Assembly: GCA_913046805.1 (NCBI GenBank)
Contig: CAJWTA010000011.1
Span: 1 to 20,810, forward strand
Length of the DNA: 20,810 bases
From: an uncultured Fidelibacterota bacterium
GTDB taxonomy: Bacteria; Marinisomatota; Marinisomatia; Marinisomatales; TCS55
Reading direction: 5' to 3'
Shown: piece by piece, positions 8,588 through 15,566 of the stretch
Numbering within the stretch: the first letter of the stretch is position 1
How the letters are laid out: each line of letters opens with the position of its first letter
Program-made: the position numbers and the translations under genes
The notes under the pieces: model-generated
What the model saw: only the letters and a program-made list of their open reading frames with translations
The model's database searches: none
What the model was told of the DNA's origin: nothing

Positions 8588-9856
8588 TTAATATTCTTGA
8601 GCAAGCCTCTCTCCTTCTTCGACATCAACCTTGTTTAGAAAATATCCACCAAGAACGAACAGAATAATGATCGATAATATACCGTATCTTGGATTTCCTG
8701 TTATCAATCCGATAAAGCCCATCAATGGAGGTCCAATTATTGCAGCAAATTTTCCAAACATGTTATAAAAACCAAAAAATTCCGCTGATCGTGATTCTGG
8801 GATTATCCTAGAATAAAGGGATCGGCTCAATGCTTGAATCCCTCCTTGAAAACACGCTATAAATACTGCTAGCGTGTAAAAATGCCACTCCTTTGAAACC
8901 ATCGAACCAAGTATTGAAATCATAGAATAGCCGACTATACCAATCAAAATACCCTTCTTGATTCCAATTTTTTTAGCAAACCAACTATAAATTAGTGTTG
9001 CGGGGAAAGCTATGAACTGAACCATCAAAAGAGCTGTAATTAAAGAAGAAGATGAGAAGCCCAGGCTAGTTCCGTAGTCAACAGACATTCGAATCATTGT
9101 ATCTACACCGTCAATATAAAGCCAATATGCAACCAAAAATGTAGTTACAATTTTTAGTTCCCTGATGCTTTTTAGAGTAGTTAAAAGCTGGCTCCAACCA
9201 AGCTGGATTGATTTTATAATCCCTAAATCATCCTCAACGGACTCTTCTTTTACAAAAATTAAAATTGGTGCACTAAAAACTGCCCACCATATCGCTACAG
9301 TTAAAAAAGATAATTTTATTGCTTCTGCAGCATTTGCAATTCCATAAAAATCAGGATTAAGATACATTGTGACATTTATCAAAAATAAAATCGCACCTCC
9401 AATATAACCCAATGCATACCCTAACGATGAGACAAAATCCCTTTTTTCTTTTTTAGCGACACTTGGTAAAAGTGAATCATAAAAAATATTAGCAGACATA
9501 AAACCAATTGATGCTGCTACATAGAAAAAGATTGCCATTTTCCATTGACCTTGAGCAATAATAGAAAGAGAACCTGTACTTATCACACCCACAAAAGCGA
9601 AGAAAATTAATAGTTTTTTCTTTACCGATGCCTTATCGGCAATTGCCCCCAAAAAAGGGGCTAAAGATGCGACCATTATTGAGGCAATAGAATTTGCCAA
9701 TCCAAGATACCATGTGCTTAAGGTTACATCGGATGCAGTTGACCAATACTGCTTAAAAAAGATGGGAAAGAATCCTGCCATAACAGTAGTGGCGAAAGTG
9801 CTATTGGCCCAGTCATAAAGGGACCAAGAAATTATTTCTTTATTTTCTTTAAGCAT
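8588..9856 (-). CDS. MFS transporter, UMF1/Atg22-like family
   Basis: A 422-residue inner-membrane protein with about 11-12 hydrophobic helices. The N-terminal WSLYDWANSTFATTV (11-25) is the hallmark opening of the UMF1/Atg22-like branch of the major facilitator superfamily. The loop after the second helix, GAIADKASVKKK (70-81), corresponds to MFS motif A. A second similar half begins near residue 235. Eukaryotic Atg22 exports amino acids from the vacuole; bacterial members mostly have no proven substrate, so none is assigned. The gene starts 4 nt after the stop of the outer-membrane barrel gene, which suggests cotranscription and perhaps a shared transport role. A 77-nt gap follows before the thioesterase start, the largest within the long run and a possible place for an internal promoter. 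Confidence 0.88.
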   Translation of the reverse strand: MLKENKEIISWSLYDWANSTFATTVMAGFFPIFFKQYWSTASDVTLSTWYLGLANSIASIMVASLAPFLGAIADKASVKKKLLIFFAFVGVISTGSLSIIAQGQWKMAIFFYVAASIGFMSANIFYDSLLPSVAKKEKRDFVSSLGYALGYIGGAILFLINVTMYLNPDFYGIANAAEAIKLSFLTVAIWWAVFSAPILIFVKEESVEDDLGIIKSIQLGWSQLLTTLKSIRELKIVTTFLVAYWLYIDGVDTMIRMSVDYGTSLGFSSSSLITALLMVQFIAFPATLIYSWFAKKIGIKKGILIGIVGYSMISILGSMVSKEWHFYTLAVFIACFQGGIQALSRSLYSRIIPESRSAEFFGFYNMFGKFAAIIGPPLMGFIGLITGNPRYGILSIIILFVLGGYFLNKVDVEEGERLAQEY

Positions 9857-9860
9857 TACA

Positions 9861-11003
9861 CTACCATGCTTGGAAATATGTACTTATTTGTAACCAAGAT
9901 GCTACCCCTCCATAACTATGAAATGTTAGCGGATACGGCATAAACCATCTAGTGCCAACTTCTAATTCAAACGGAATTGGTCCAACCATTAAATATGGAT
10001 CCAAGTTAAACAAATTAATCTTAACAAAGTGAAAAGTTGACATTTTTTGGGAGTCATAACCCTCATGTCTTCTCATCCAATCGCTCCAAGTAGAATTGCT
10101 AGAAAAAAACTTATCTCTTCCTGAATATACCCAATCTACACCGGTCGTAAAAAAAATCTTTTTAGGAAATAACTCAACTTGTGCCTTGATCATGGCATTC
10201 ATTTTAATAGATTTTTTTAGAATCACATCGCCAATAGAGGTTGCAATAGAATCTGCAGATGCATCCTCGATCCAAAGAAAAGTAATTCTTGGGTTTACTT
10301 CTGATTTTTGAAAACCAGAGACACCCATTTTCCAATTTATGTTAAACAATCTTCCCCATCCTTTTCGGTAAAATTCTCCAAATAAACGTAATCGTATCTC
10401 CGTCAATCCCTCACCCAAAGGTATCTGCTTAAACTGATCTGGCATTTCATCGGCATTATTTTTTAAAGGTTCATATTTTTTAAGTGTTTCAGCAAATGGA
10501 AAAATCATATCGATACCCGAATACAGAGAAAATTTTTGTTTCCCACCTCTCCAAGCTGGCGCTCCTTTAAGGAGGATATTCACACCAATGGTTAAATCTG
10601 ATAATCCTTTGTTAGACATTGGATTAGGGTAGTAATAGTCAAAAAGACTATCAAGAACAGTAGACGATGAATCATTATCTACGAACCAAGACCGATTTTC
10701 TGTTATTTTTTGAATATAAGGTATTTGAAAGATAAAAGTTGATCTGTCCGTAAATCCGTATTCAATATTTAATTTATTTGTTAACGTCCTCCTCCTAAAA
10801 TTTTGATATATAGAATAAGTGGTTGTATCGATTTGATACGTATGATTTATACCTTTACTTGAAAAAGTATTGGATTTCCATTTTCCATTAAAAAGATCAG
10901 AATTGGCTGTAAATCTCCATACGTTCTGAGGAATGGTGAAATGTGTTTGTGCGGAAGTTTCTGATAGAATTAACAGAAATAAGAAGCAACAAACAAATTT
11001 CAT
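9861..11003 (-). CDS. Predicted outer-membrane beta-barrel protein
   Basis: A 380-residue protein with an export signal (hydrophobic 3-16, cleavage plausible after TSAQ at 16-19). The rest is a series of alternating hydrophobic/polar strands rich in Tyr, Trp and Phe, with a C-terminal aromatic residue (Trp380), as in Gram-negative outer-membrane barrels. Segments such as IEYGFTDRSTFIFQIPY and KGLSDLTIGVNILLKG resemble the strand-turn patterns of the putative-transporter barrels grouped around the phenol_MetA_deg family, but I cannot place it with certainty; a DUF3187-like barrel is another option. It lies between the NamZ-like gene (5 nt away) and the MFS gene (4 nt away), so it is almost surely cotranscribed with both. 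Substrate unknown. Confidence 0.72.
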   Translation of the reverse strand: MKFVCCFLFLLILSETSAQTHFTIPQNVWRFTANSDLFNGKWKSNTFSSKGINHTYQIDTTTYSIYQNFRRRTLTNKLNIEYGFTDRSTFIFQIPYIQKITENRSWFVDNDSSSTVLDSLFDYYYPNPMSNKGLSDLTIGVNILLKGAPAWRGGKQKFSLYSGIDMIFPFAETLKKYEPLKNNADEMPDQFKQIPLGEGLTEIRLRLFGEFYRKGWGRLFNINWKMGVSGFQKSEVNPRITFLWIEDASADSIATSIGDVILKKSIKMNAMIKAQVELFPKKIFFTTGVDWVYSGRDKFFSSNSTWSDWMRRHEGYDSQKMSTFHFVKINLFNLDPYLMVGPIPFELEVGTRWFMPYPLTFHSYGGVASWLQISTYFQAW

Positions 11004-11008
11004 TTAGT

Positions 11009-12325
11009 CTAGTAAATTAAAAAACGTTGTCTAAATTGGTTAAATTTAATTACGTCTTTTAACCATAGAGGTGGTAGATAATTAGCTGGCTTACCTTGCG
11101 CTGAAAAAACACGTAATTGACTGTGACCATACAACATGTCTATTCTATTGAATTCTGCCCATTTAAATTCCCTAGGATACAATTGACTAGCTAAAGTTAT
11201 TATTGAAGTTGCTGTAGCGATTGGATCGTATAAATTTGGATCAATGATCTTTACATCTACACCGCTACACAATTCATTAACGTAAAGTGGCGCTACGCTA
11301 TCTGTTTGTCTCATTCGTGGTATATAATCAACAGGATATACCTTTATTCCTGGAAGATTTAACATTGATAGTTTTTCTGCTAAATGATATCCCGACATCC
11401 AGGGTGCACCTGCGCGTAAATAAGCTCTTTCAGTACCCCTTCCATCGTTTAAGTTTGTTCCTTCCAAAAGTCCAAATCCTGCAAACGACAAATTGGATCG
11501 AATAGAAGTTATCGAAGGATGGGGATTCACCCATGGGTGCTCTGAGCTATCTAGCCAATCCGATCTCCTCCAATTGGCCATTGGAATAACAGTTAAGTTT
11601 GCTCTTTTTAAATCTTTTATCCAACCCATCTCGTTAGCCATAATGGCGAGCTCACCAATTGTTAACCCATGACGGATTGGTATAATGTGGTATCCCTCAA
11701 GTGATTGAAATTTTGCTCTGATAACTGGGCCATCTACCCTATCACCCCTTAAAGGGTTAGGGCGATCAAGAATGATTACTGGAAGACTCCACTCGCTTGC
11801 AACCTCTAAAATTTTTGTCATTGTAGAGATATATGTTGAAAACCGTACACCAGTATCTTGAATGTCAATTATAATAATATCTAACTCACGAACTGACCAG
11901 GCTGGAGGCTTCATATTTCTACCAAAAACTTCAACAATTCTTGCATTGTGATCAGGGTCATATTTTTCTCCATTGCGCATCTTAAATCGCTTATCCTGCT
12001 CAGTAAAAAGACCATACTGGGGAGTAAAAATCACATCAACGCGTACCTTGGGGTGATCTTTTAGTAGGTCTAACAAGTGTCGGCCCTTTCGATTTACGGC
12101 AGTCTTATTTGTAAATATACCAACAGATTTATCATACAACGGCTTAAAATCCATTTGCTCTATAACATCTAAACCGTAAAAGGTAGATGGATGAAAAGAA
12201 AGGTCTGGAACAGGCATCACTACGCTATGATTGAATGTCTGGCCCACAAGCATAGAACAGTATAAAAGGGTACTCTTTAGAAAGTAAGCCATGCGAGCCA
12301 TATTTTGTAATTTAAAAAGACGCAT
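11009..12325 (-). CDS. DUF1343 protein, NamZ-like exo-beta-N-acetylmuramidase family
   Basis: DUF1343 (GH171) proteins include NamZ, which cleaves terminal N-acetylmuramic acid from peptidoglycan fragments during cell-wall recycling. The 438-residue protein has a short hydrophobic N-terminal segment (about 13-28) consistent with export, then family blocks: IDIQDTGVRFSTYISTM (153-169), LDRPNPLRGDRVDGP (186-200), IRHGLTIGEL (217-226), and LEGTNLNDGRGTERAY (287-302). The usual FGPEHG block reads FTPQYG (100-105), so Glu-His is replaced by Gln-Tyr; the Gln form occurs, to my recollection, in a PQHG subfamily. Activity is therefore uncertain. Starts at 12301 (Met9) or 12292 (Met12) are equally possible since no Shine-Dalgarno marks any of them. 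It follows alr by 5 nt and precedes the barrel gene by 5 nt. Confidence 0.88.
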   Translation of the reverse strand: MRLFKLQNMARMAYFLKSTLLYCSMLVGQTFNHSVVMPVPDLSFHPSTFYGLDVIEQMDFKPLYDKSVGIFTNKTAVNRKGRHLLDLLKDHPKVRVDVIFTPQYGLFTEQDKRFKMRNGEKYDPDHNARIVEVFGRNMKPPAWSVRELDIIIIDIQDTGVRFSTYISTMTKILEVASEWSLPVIILDRPNPLRGDRVDGPVIRAKFQSLEGYHIIPIRHGLTIGELAIMANEMGWIKDLKRANLTVIPMANWRRSDWLDSSEHPWVNPHPSITSIRSNLSFAGFGLLEGTNLNDGRGTERAYLRAGAPWMSGYHLAEKLSMLNLPGIKVYPVDYIPRMRQTDSVAPLYVNELCSGVDVKIIDPNLYDPIATATSIITLASQLYPREFKWAEFNRIDMLYGHSQLRVFSAQGKPANYLPPLWLKDVIKFNQFRQRFLIY

Positions 12326-12330
12326 CTTAA

Positions 12331-13434
12331 TTATGAAAATAAAAGCTTGGTTCTTCCTTTTATGCCGGTTGCTATTACGTAGGGGGTGCTTTCTATTTCC
12401 TCCGCGATGGTTTCCATTAATATTGAATTAAGATCATTGGATCCAAAAATCAATACTTCGTCCCCTTCTCTAGGGTGATCATCTTCAAAATTTACCATAA
12501 ATTGATCCATGCATATCCTTCCAGCAATTTTATAATGCTTACCTTTGTAGCCGATAAACCCATTTTTATACCATGGTCTAGGTATGCCGTCAGCAAAACC
12601 GCATTGCACCACACCAATATTGCACTCTTTTTCTGTCTTGTAAACTCCGCCATAACTAATATGCGTTCCCTTTTTTACCCTTCTCACTTCTACAATAGGT
12701 GCTTTGAATTCCATTACTGGTAAAATGGAAATATCCTTTGGAACCTCCATGGATGGATAGGCACCATAGACCAACATACCAACACGAACTAAGTTAAAAT
12801 CGTCTTGATTTAAATTCAAAACTGCTCCACTATTTGAAAAATGAATCGTTTTAAAATTCAATCCAAACGAATCAGCTTTTATCAAGATTTCTTTAAATTT
12901 TTTAACTTGCTCATAAGCGTAGGAAAGGTCACCTTCATCTGCAGTAGCAAAGTGCGAATACAAACCCTCATAATTTAATTCATCGCTTTCGTGCAAGATT
13001 TCAAAAGCCTTTTCAGCTTCATCTACATTCAAACCAAGCCGTGTCATTCCAGTATCAAACTTTACATGAAATCTTGGTGATGTATTGTGTTGTTTTGAAA
13101 ATCTTTTTACAATATCTAGATCATCTAAATTGGATATATTTAGGGTAATATTATGTTTTATCGCTAGATCTAAAAATGAATGATTAAGCTTGCTAAAAAT
13201 TAATATGTCACCTTTTATACCGGCATCTCTAAGCTCAATACCCTCTGTAATAGAAAATACAGCGAAACTTTCGCATCCATGCTCTTCTAAGGCTTTTGCG
13301 CATTCTACACTTCCATGACCATATGCATTGGCCTTAACCACTACCATCAGGTGTGAGACTTGAAGTTTCTTCTTTATTTGATCGTAATTTTTAATTAATC
13401 GATCAAGATGTATGACTGCCTTAGGTCCTATCAT
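12331..13434 (-). CDS. alr: Alanine racemase
   Basis: Cytosolic PLP enzyme interconverting L- and D-alanine, supplying D-Ala for peptidoglycan. The 367-residue protein has the N-terminal TIM-barrel and C-terminal beta domain. The PLP signature VVVKANAYGHG (31-41) holds Lys34, the Schiff-base lysine; the opposite catalytic base is Tyr261 in ISYGGVYKT. Other expected residues are present: Lys125 (the carbamylated lysine in KFDTGMTRLG), Arg132, Arg217 in VRVGM that contacts the PLP ring nitrogen, and Met309-Asp310 in GRICMD. Nothing is missing, so it should be active. Unlike many Bacteroidota, it is not fused to a MurF-like domain. Its start overlaps the upstream deoxyribosyltransferase-like gene by 14 nt, and NamZ follows after 5 nt, giving a small cell-wall theme inside the long operon. 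Confidence 0.97.
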   Translation of the reverse strand: MIGPKAVIHLDRLIKNYDQIKKKLQVSHLMVVVKANAYGHGSVECAKALEEHGCESFAVFSITEGIELRDAGIKGDILIFSKLNHSFLDLAIKHNITLNISNLDDLDIVKRFSKQHNTSPRFHVKFDTGMTRLGLNVDEAEKAFEILHESDELNYEGLYSHFATADEGDLSYAYEQVKKFKEILIKADSFGLNFKTIHFSNSGAVLNLNQDDFNLVRVGMLVYGAYPSMEVPKDISILPVMEFKAPIVEVRRVKKGTHISYGGVYKTEKECNIGVVQCGFADGIPRPWYKNGFIGYKGKHYKIAGRICMDQFMVNFEDDHPREGDEVLIFGSNDLNSILMETIAEEIESTPYVIATGIKGRTKLLFS

Positions 13435-13897
13435 TCAATTTATACTTTTTTATTAAAAAATCTTTTAAATCATCAAAGTTCGAAAAAATTTCAGACGAAC
13501 AAGCCATTATCCATCCACTAAGGTCTTTTGGAGATAATTTATTAATTAGGTAAACTGGTTTTTTAAGGTCATAAGCAAAAGTTATCTCGGCATGTGTACC
13601 TGCACCCTTAATAACATTCTCATCCCACAGGCAAATTAAATAGTCTGCCTTTTCTCTGACAATCTCTAAGTCATTTTTAATACATAGCTGTATGAAGCGT
13701 GCGTATTTATTAGCATCTGCTACTTTCCAACTGCGATAATTTTCAGCATTGTTCTCTTTCACAATTTTGGCGGATTCGATAACAGGGTCTATAGATTGAT
13801 GGTTAATTGTATCTTTCAACCAGATCGTTATTTCATTTCTCCAAGATGCGCCTTCATCATCAGCAAACTCCATAGCACCTGACAGGTAAGCGATCAT
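13421..13897 (-). CDS. Nucleoside 2-deoxyribosyltransferase-like protein
   Basis: A 158-residue protein of the nucleoside 2-deoxyribosyltransferase-like fold, which includes base-exchange enzymes and the DNPH1/Rcl 2'-deoxynucleotide N-hydrolases. The N-terminal strand and loop AYLSGAM (3-9) form the usual nucleotide-binding start; NDLEIVREKADYLICLWD (75-92) has the conserved Asp76 and Asp85; GAGTHAEITFAYDLKKPVYL (98-117) holds Glu104, the expected nucleophile in the GT-x-x-E motif. It is about as long as the smallest family members. Transferase and hydrolase cannot be told apart by eye, and a catalytically unrelated YtoQ/DUF4406-type role is possible. The ATG at 13897 overlaps the permease stop (ATGA), and its 3' end overlaps alr by 14 nt, so it is tightly coupled on both sides, in the same chain as polA. 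Confidence 0.75.
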   Translation of the reverse strand: MIAYLSGAMEFADDEGASWRNEITIWLKDTINHQSIDPVIESAKIVKENNAENYRSWKVADANKYARFIQLCIKNDLEIVREKADYLICLWDENVIKGAGTHAEITFAYDLKKPVYLINKLSPKDLSGWIMACSSEIFSNFDDLKDFLIKKYKLNDRT

Positions 13898-14643
13898 TGT
13901 TTTAATTTTCTTTTTAAAAGTACAGAATTAAGAAAAATCCATGTCATTATTATTGAAACAGAAATGACAATCCAAATAAAATTAAATTCATCAAAAAATA
14001 TTAAATGTCGAAGATCATAAAGAAGCATATTAAATGGATTATTAAAAAAAATTACATTCATAATTTCTGAATAAATTTGATGTTCAAATAATATGTTTGA
14101 ACTAACAAAAATTAGTTGAAGAAAAATAAACGACAAAAAAAGAAATGTAAAGCCTCTTTGAACAAAAATAGATAGGCTTATCACAAAATTTCCAATAAGG
14201 CCAAGATAAAAGATTAAGTAAAATTGTATCGACAAGAATGCAAAAAAAGAAAATGGCTCTGGAGTAAAGATAAGAAGTACCAATGTTGAAATAATACTGT
14301 AAAAAAGACACTCCACAAGAGAGCTTAACAGTATTCCAATGATGATTTTCGTTTTGCTATTTGGCGAGATTGATAGAAGTCTTAGAAATTGAAGAGTGCT
14401 TTGAGGGTTGAATAGGTCTCGGTAAACTATTGCCAGCATTGTCAAAGAGCTAAAGCTGAAGATAACTGCAGGAAATAACCATGATTCAATAGAAATACCA
14501 TTTGGTGAAAAAGAGTATATATTTTTAATTACAGATGACAAAAAAACATGAAACCCAATTGGAGTAAGAACTATTATTGAAGCTGTGGTTAATATGCGGT
14601 TTCTTAAAAGCCAAAATCTTCGAATTATTAGTGCCCTGATCAA
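13894..14643 (-). CDS. ABC-2 type transporter permease
   Basis: A 249-residue inner-membrane protein with about six helices: roughly 18-39, 54-73, 99-126, 132-158, 163-184 and 221-243. The cytosolic loop after the second helix (YRDLFNPQSTLQFLRLLSISP, with the charged RD and a run ending in SP) matches the coupling region of ABC-2 permeases. It would form a dimer with the upstream ATPase to export an unknown substrate; size and arrangement could also recall CcmB, but the CcmB sequence motifs are not evident. The start is a TTG at 14643, preceded by AAGGATGG in the minus strand about 6-9 nt upstream; the TTGA overlap with the ATPase stop (14640-14643) supports it. Its own stop overlaps the next ATG. 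Confidence 0.85.
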   Translation of the reverse strand: MIRALIIRRFWLLRNRILTTASIIVLTPIGFHVFLSSVIKNIYSFSPNGISIESWLFPAVIFSFSSLTMLAIVYRDLFNPQSTLQFLRLLSISPNSKTKIIIGILLSSLVECLFYSIISTLVLLIFTPEPFSFFAFLSIQFYLIFYLGLIGNFVISLSIFVQRGFTFLFLSFIFLQLIFVSSNILFEHQIYSEIMNVIFFNNPFNMLLYDLRHLIFFDEFNFIWIVISVSIIMTWIFLNSVLLKRKLKQ

Positions 14644-15566
14644 TGTATTCCATCCTTAGCGTACTTAGCATCCATTAAATCCTGAAGACCAAGTTTTTTA
14701 ATCCTTATATCTTTCATCTTGGAAGAAGATGCTACATTCAGCACTTCAAAAAAGACATTTCTCTCCCTACCGTAAAAATGCAAACTATGACCGACTCTTG
14801 AAGGGTTTTTTACATGCGGTATTTTTGAAAGCTTTTCAAATAAATCATCATCCAATTCATTAAATTCTATTTGAAATTGGTGAAATTCAAAAGTGCTTCC
14901 GAGCAAACGATCGAGACTACCATCCAATACAATGCGACCATTTTCTAAAACTAAAATTCTATCATGCGCACTTTCAACCTCCTGGAGTGATTGACTCACG
15001 TAGAGGATGGTCTTCTCACCTTTAAGCCTCAAAAGAAGGTCCCAAGTATGCCTGTAGGATTCTGCGTCCATAAAAGCAGTTGGATCATCTAAAATTAGAA
15101 TTTCAGGGTCGTGTACAAGCGTTCTGACAATCATTCCTTTTCGAATGATTCCAGGTGAAATATTTTTAACCATTTTATTGAGGTAAGGTACAATATGTAA
15201 ATCTCGAGAAAATTGCACCATTCTTGTATTGATTGTTTCTAAACTAACTGAATGAAGAAGCCCAAAAAATCTAATATTTTGCTCTAAGGTCAACCAAGGG
15301 TCTAGGTCAAGCTCATGAGGCATATAACCAATCTTTGATGTCACATCCGATCTACGTTTTTTTGAATCGACTCCGTGAATGAAAACCTGTCCATATTCTT
15401 GATATTCGGATGTGGAAATAACTTTTAAAAGAAGAGATTTTCCTGCCTCGTTGTCACCAATTATAGCAACAAGAGACCCTCTCTCAATGCCAAAATTTAA
15501 ACCAGCAAGAATTGTCTTATCATTTATTAACTTGCCTACCTTTTTTAATGTTATGCTTGCTTCCAT
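14640..15566 (-). CDS. ABC transporter ATP-binding protein with altered catalytic motifs
   Basis: ABC ATPase of the type paired with ABC-2 permeases, 308 residues from the ATG at 15566 (a TTG directly upstream is less likely). Residues 1-220 are the nucleotide-binding domain, 221-308 a C-terminal extension. Walker A GDNEAGKS (37-44) and the Walker B Asp160 in ILILDD are intact, as is the D-loop Asp167. Four other positions differ from the norm: the Q-loop reads YMPHE with His84 instead of Gln; the LSGGQ signature reads ISPGI (136-140); the catalytic Glu is Asp161; the switch His is Gln192 in VSQSLQEVE. ATP binding is expected but hydrolysis may be slow or unusual. The start shares one base with the polA stop (TGATG), and the permease follows with a 4-nt overlap. 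Confidence 0.88.
   Translation of the reverse strand: MEASITLKKVGKLINDKTILAGLNFGIERGSLVAIIGDNEAGKSLLLKVISTSEYQEYGQVFIHGVDSKKRRSDVTSKIGYMPHELDLDPWLTLEQNIRFFGLLHSVSLETINTRMVQFSRDLHIVPYLNKMVKNISPGIIRKGMIVRTLVHDPEILILDDPTAFMDAESYRHTWDLLLRLKGEKTILYVSQSLQEVESAHDRILVLENGRIVLDGSLDRLLGSTFEFHQFQIEFNELDDDLFEKLSKIPHVKNPSRVGHSLHFYGRERNVFFEVLNVASSSKMKDIRIKKLGLQDLMDAKYAKDGIH

Noticed and set aside
13894..15566. CcmA/CcmB haem-exporter pair.
   Set aside because: The overall size fits, but no other cytochrome c maturation gene is adjacent, the ATPase is longer than CcmA, and I see no CcmB motif; a generic ABC-2 pair is safer.
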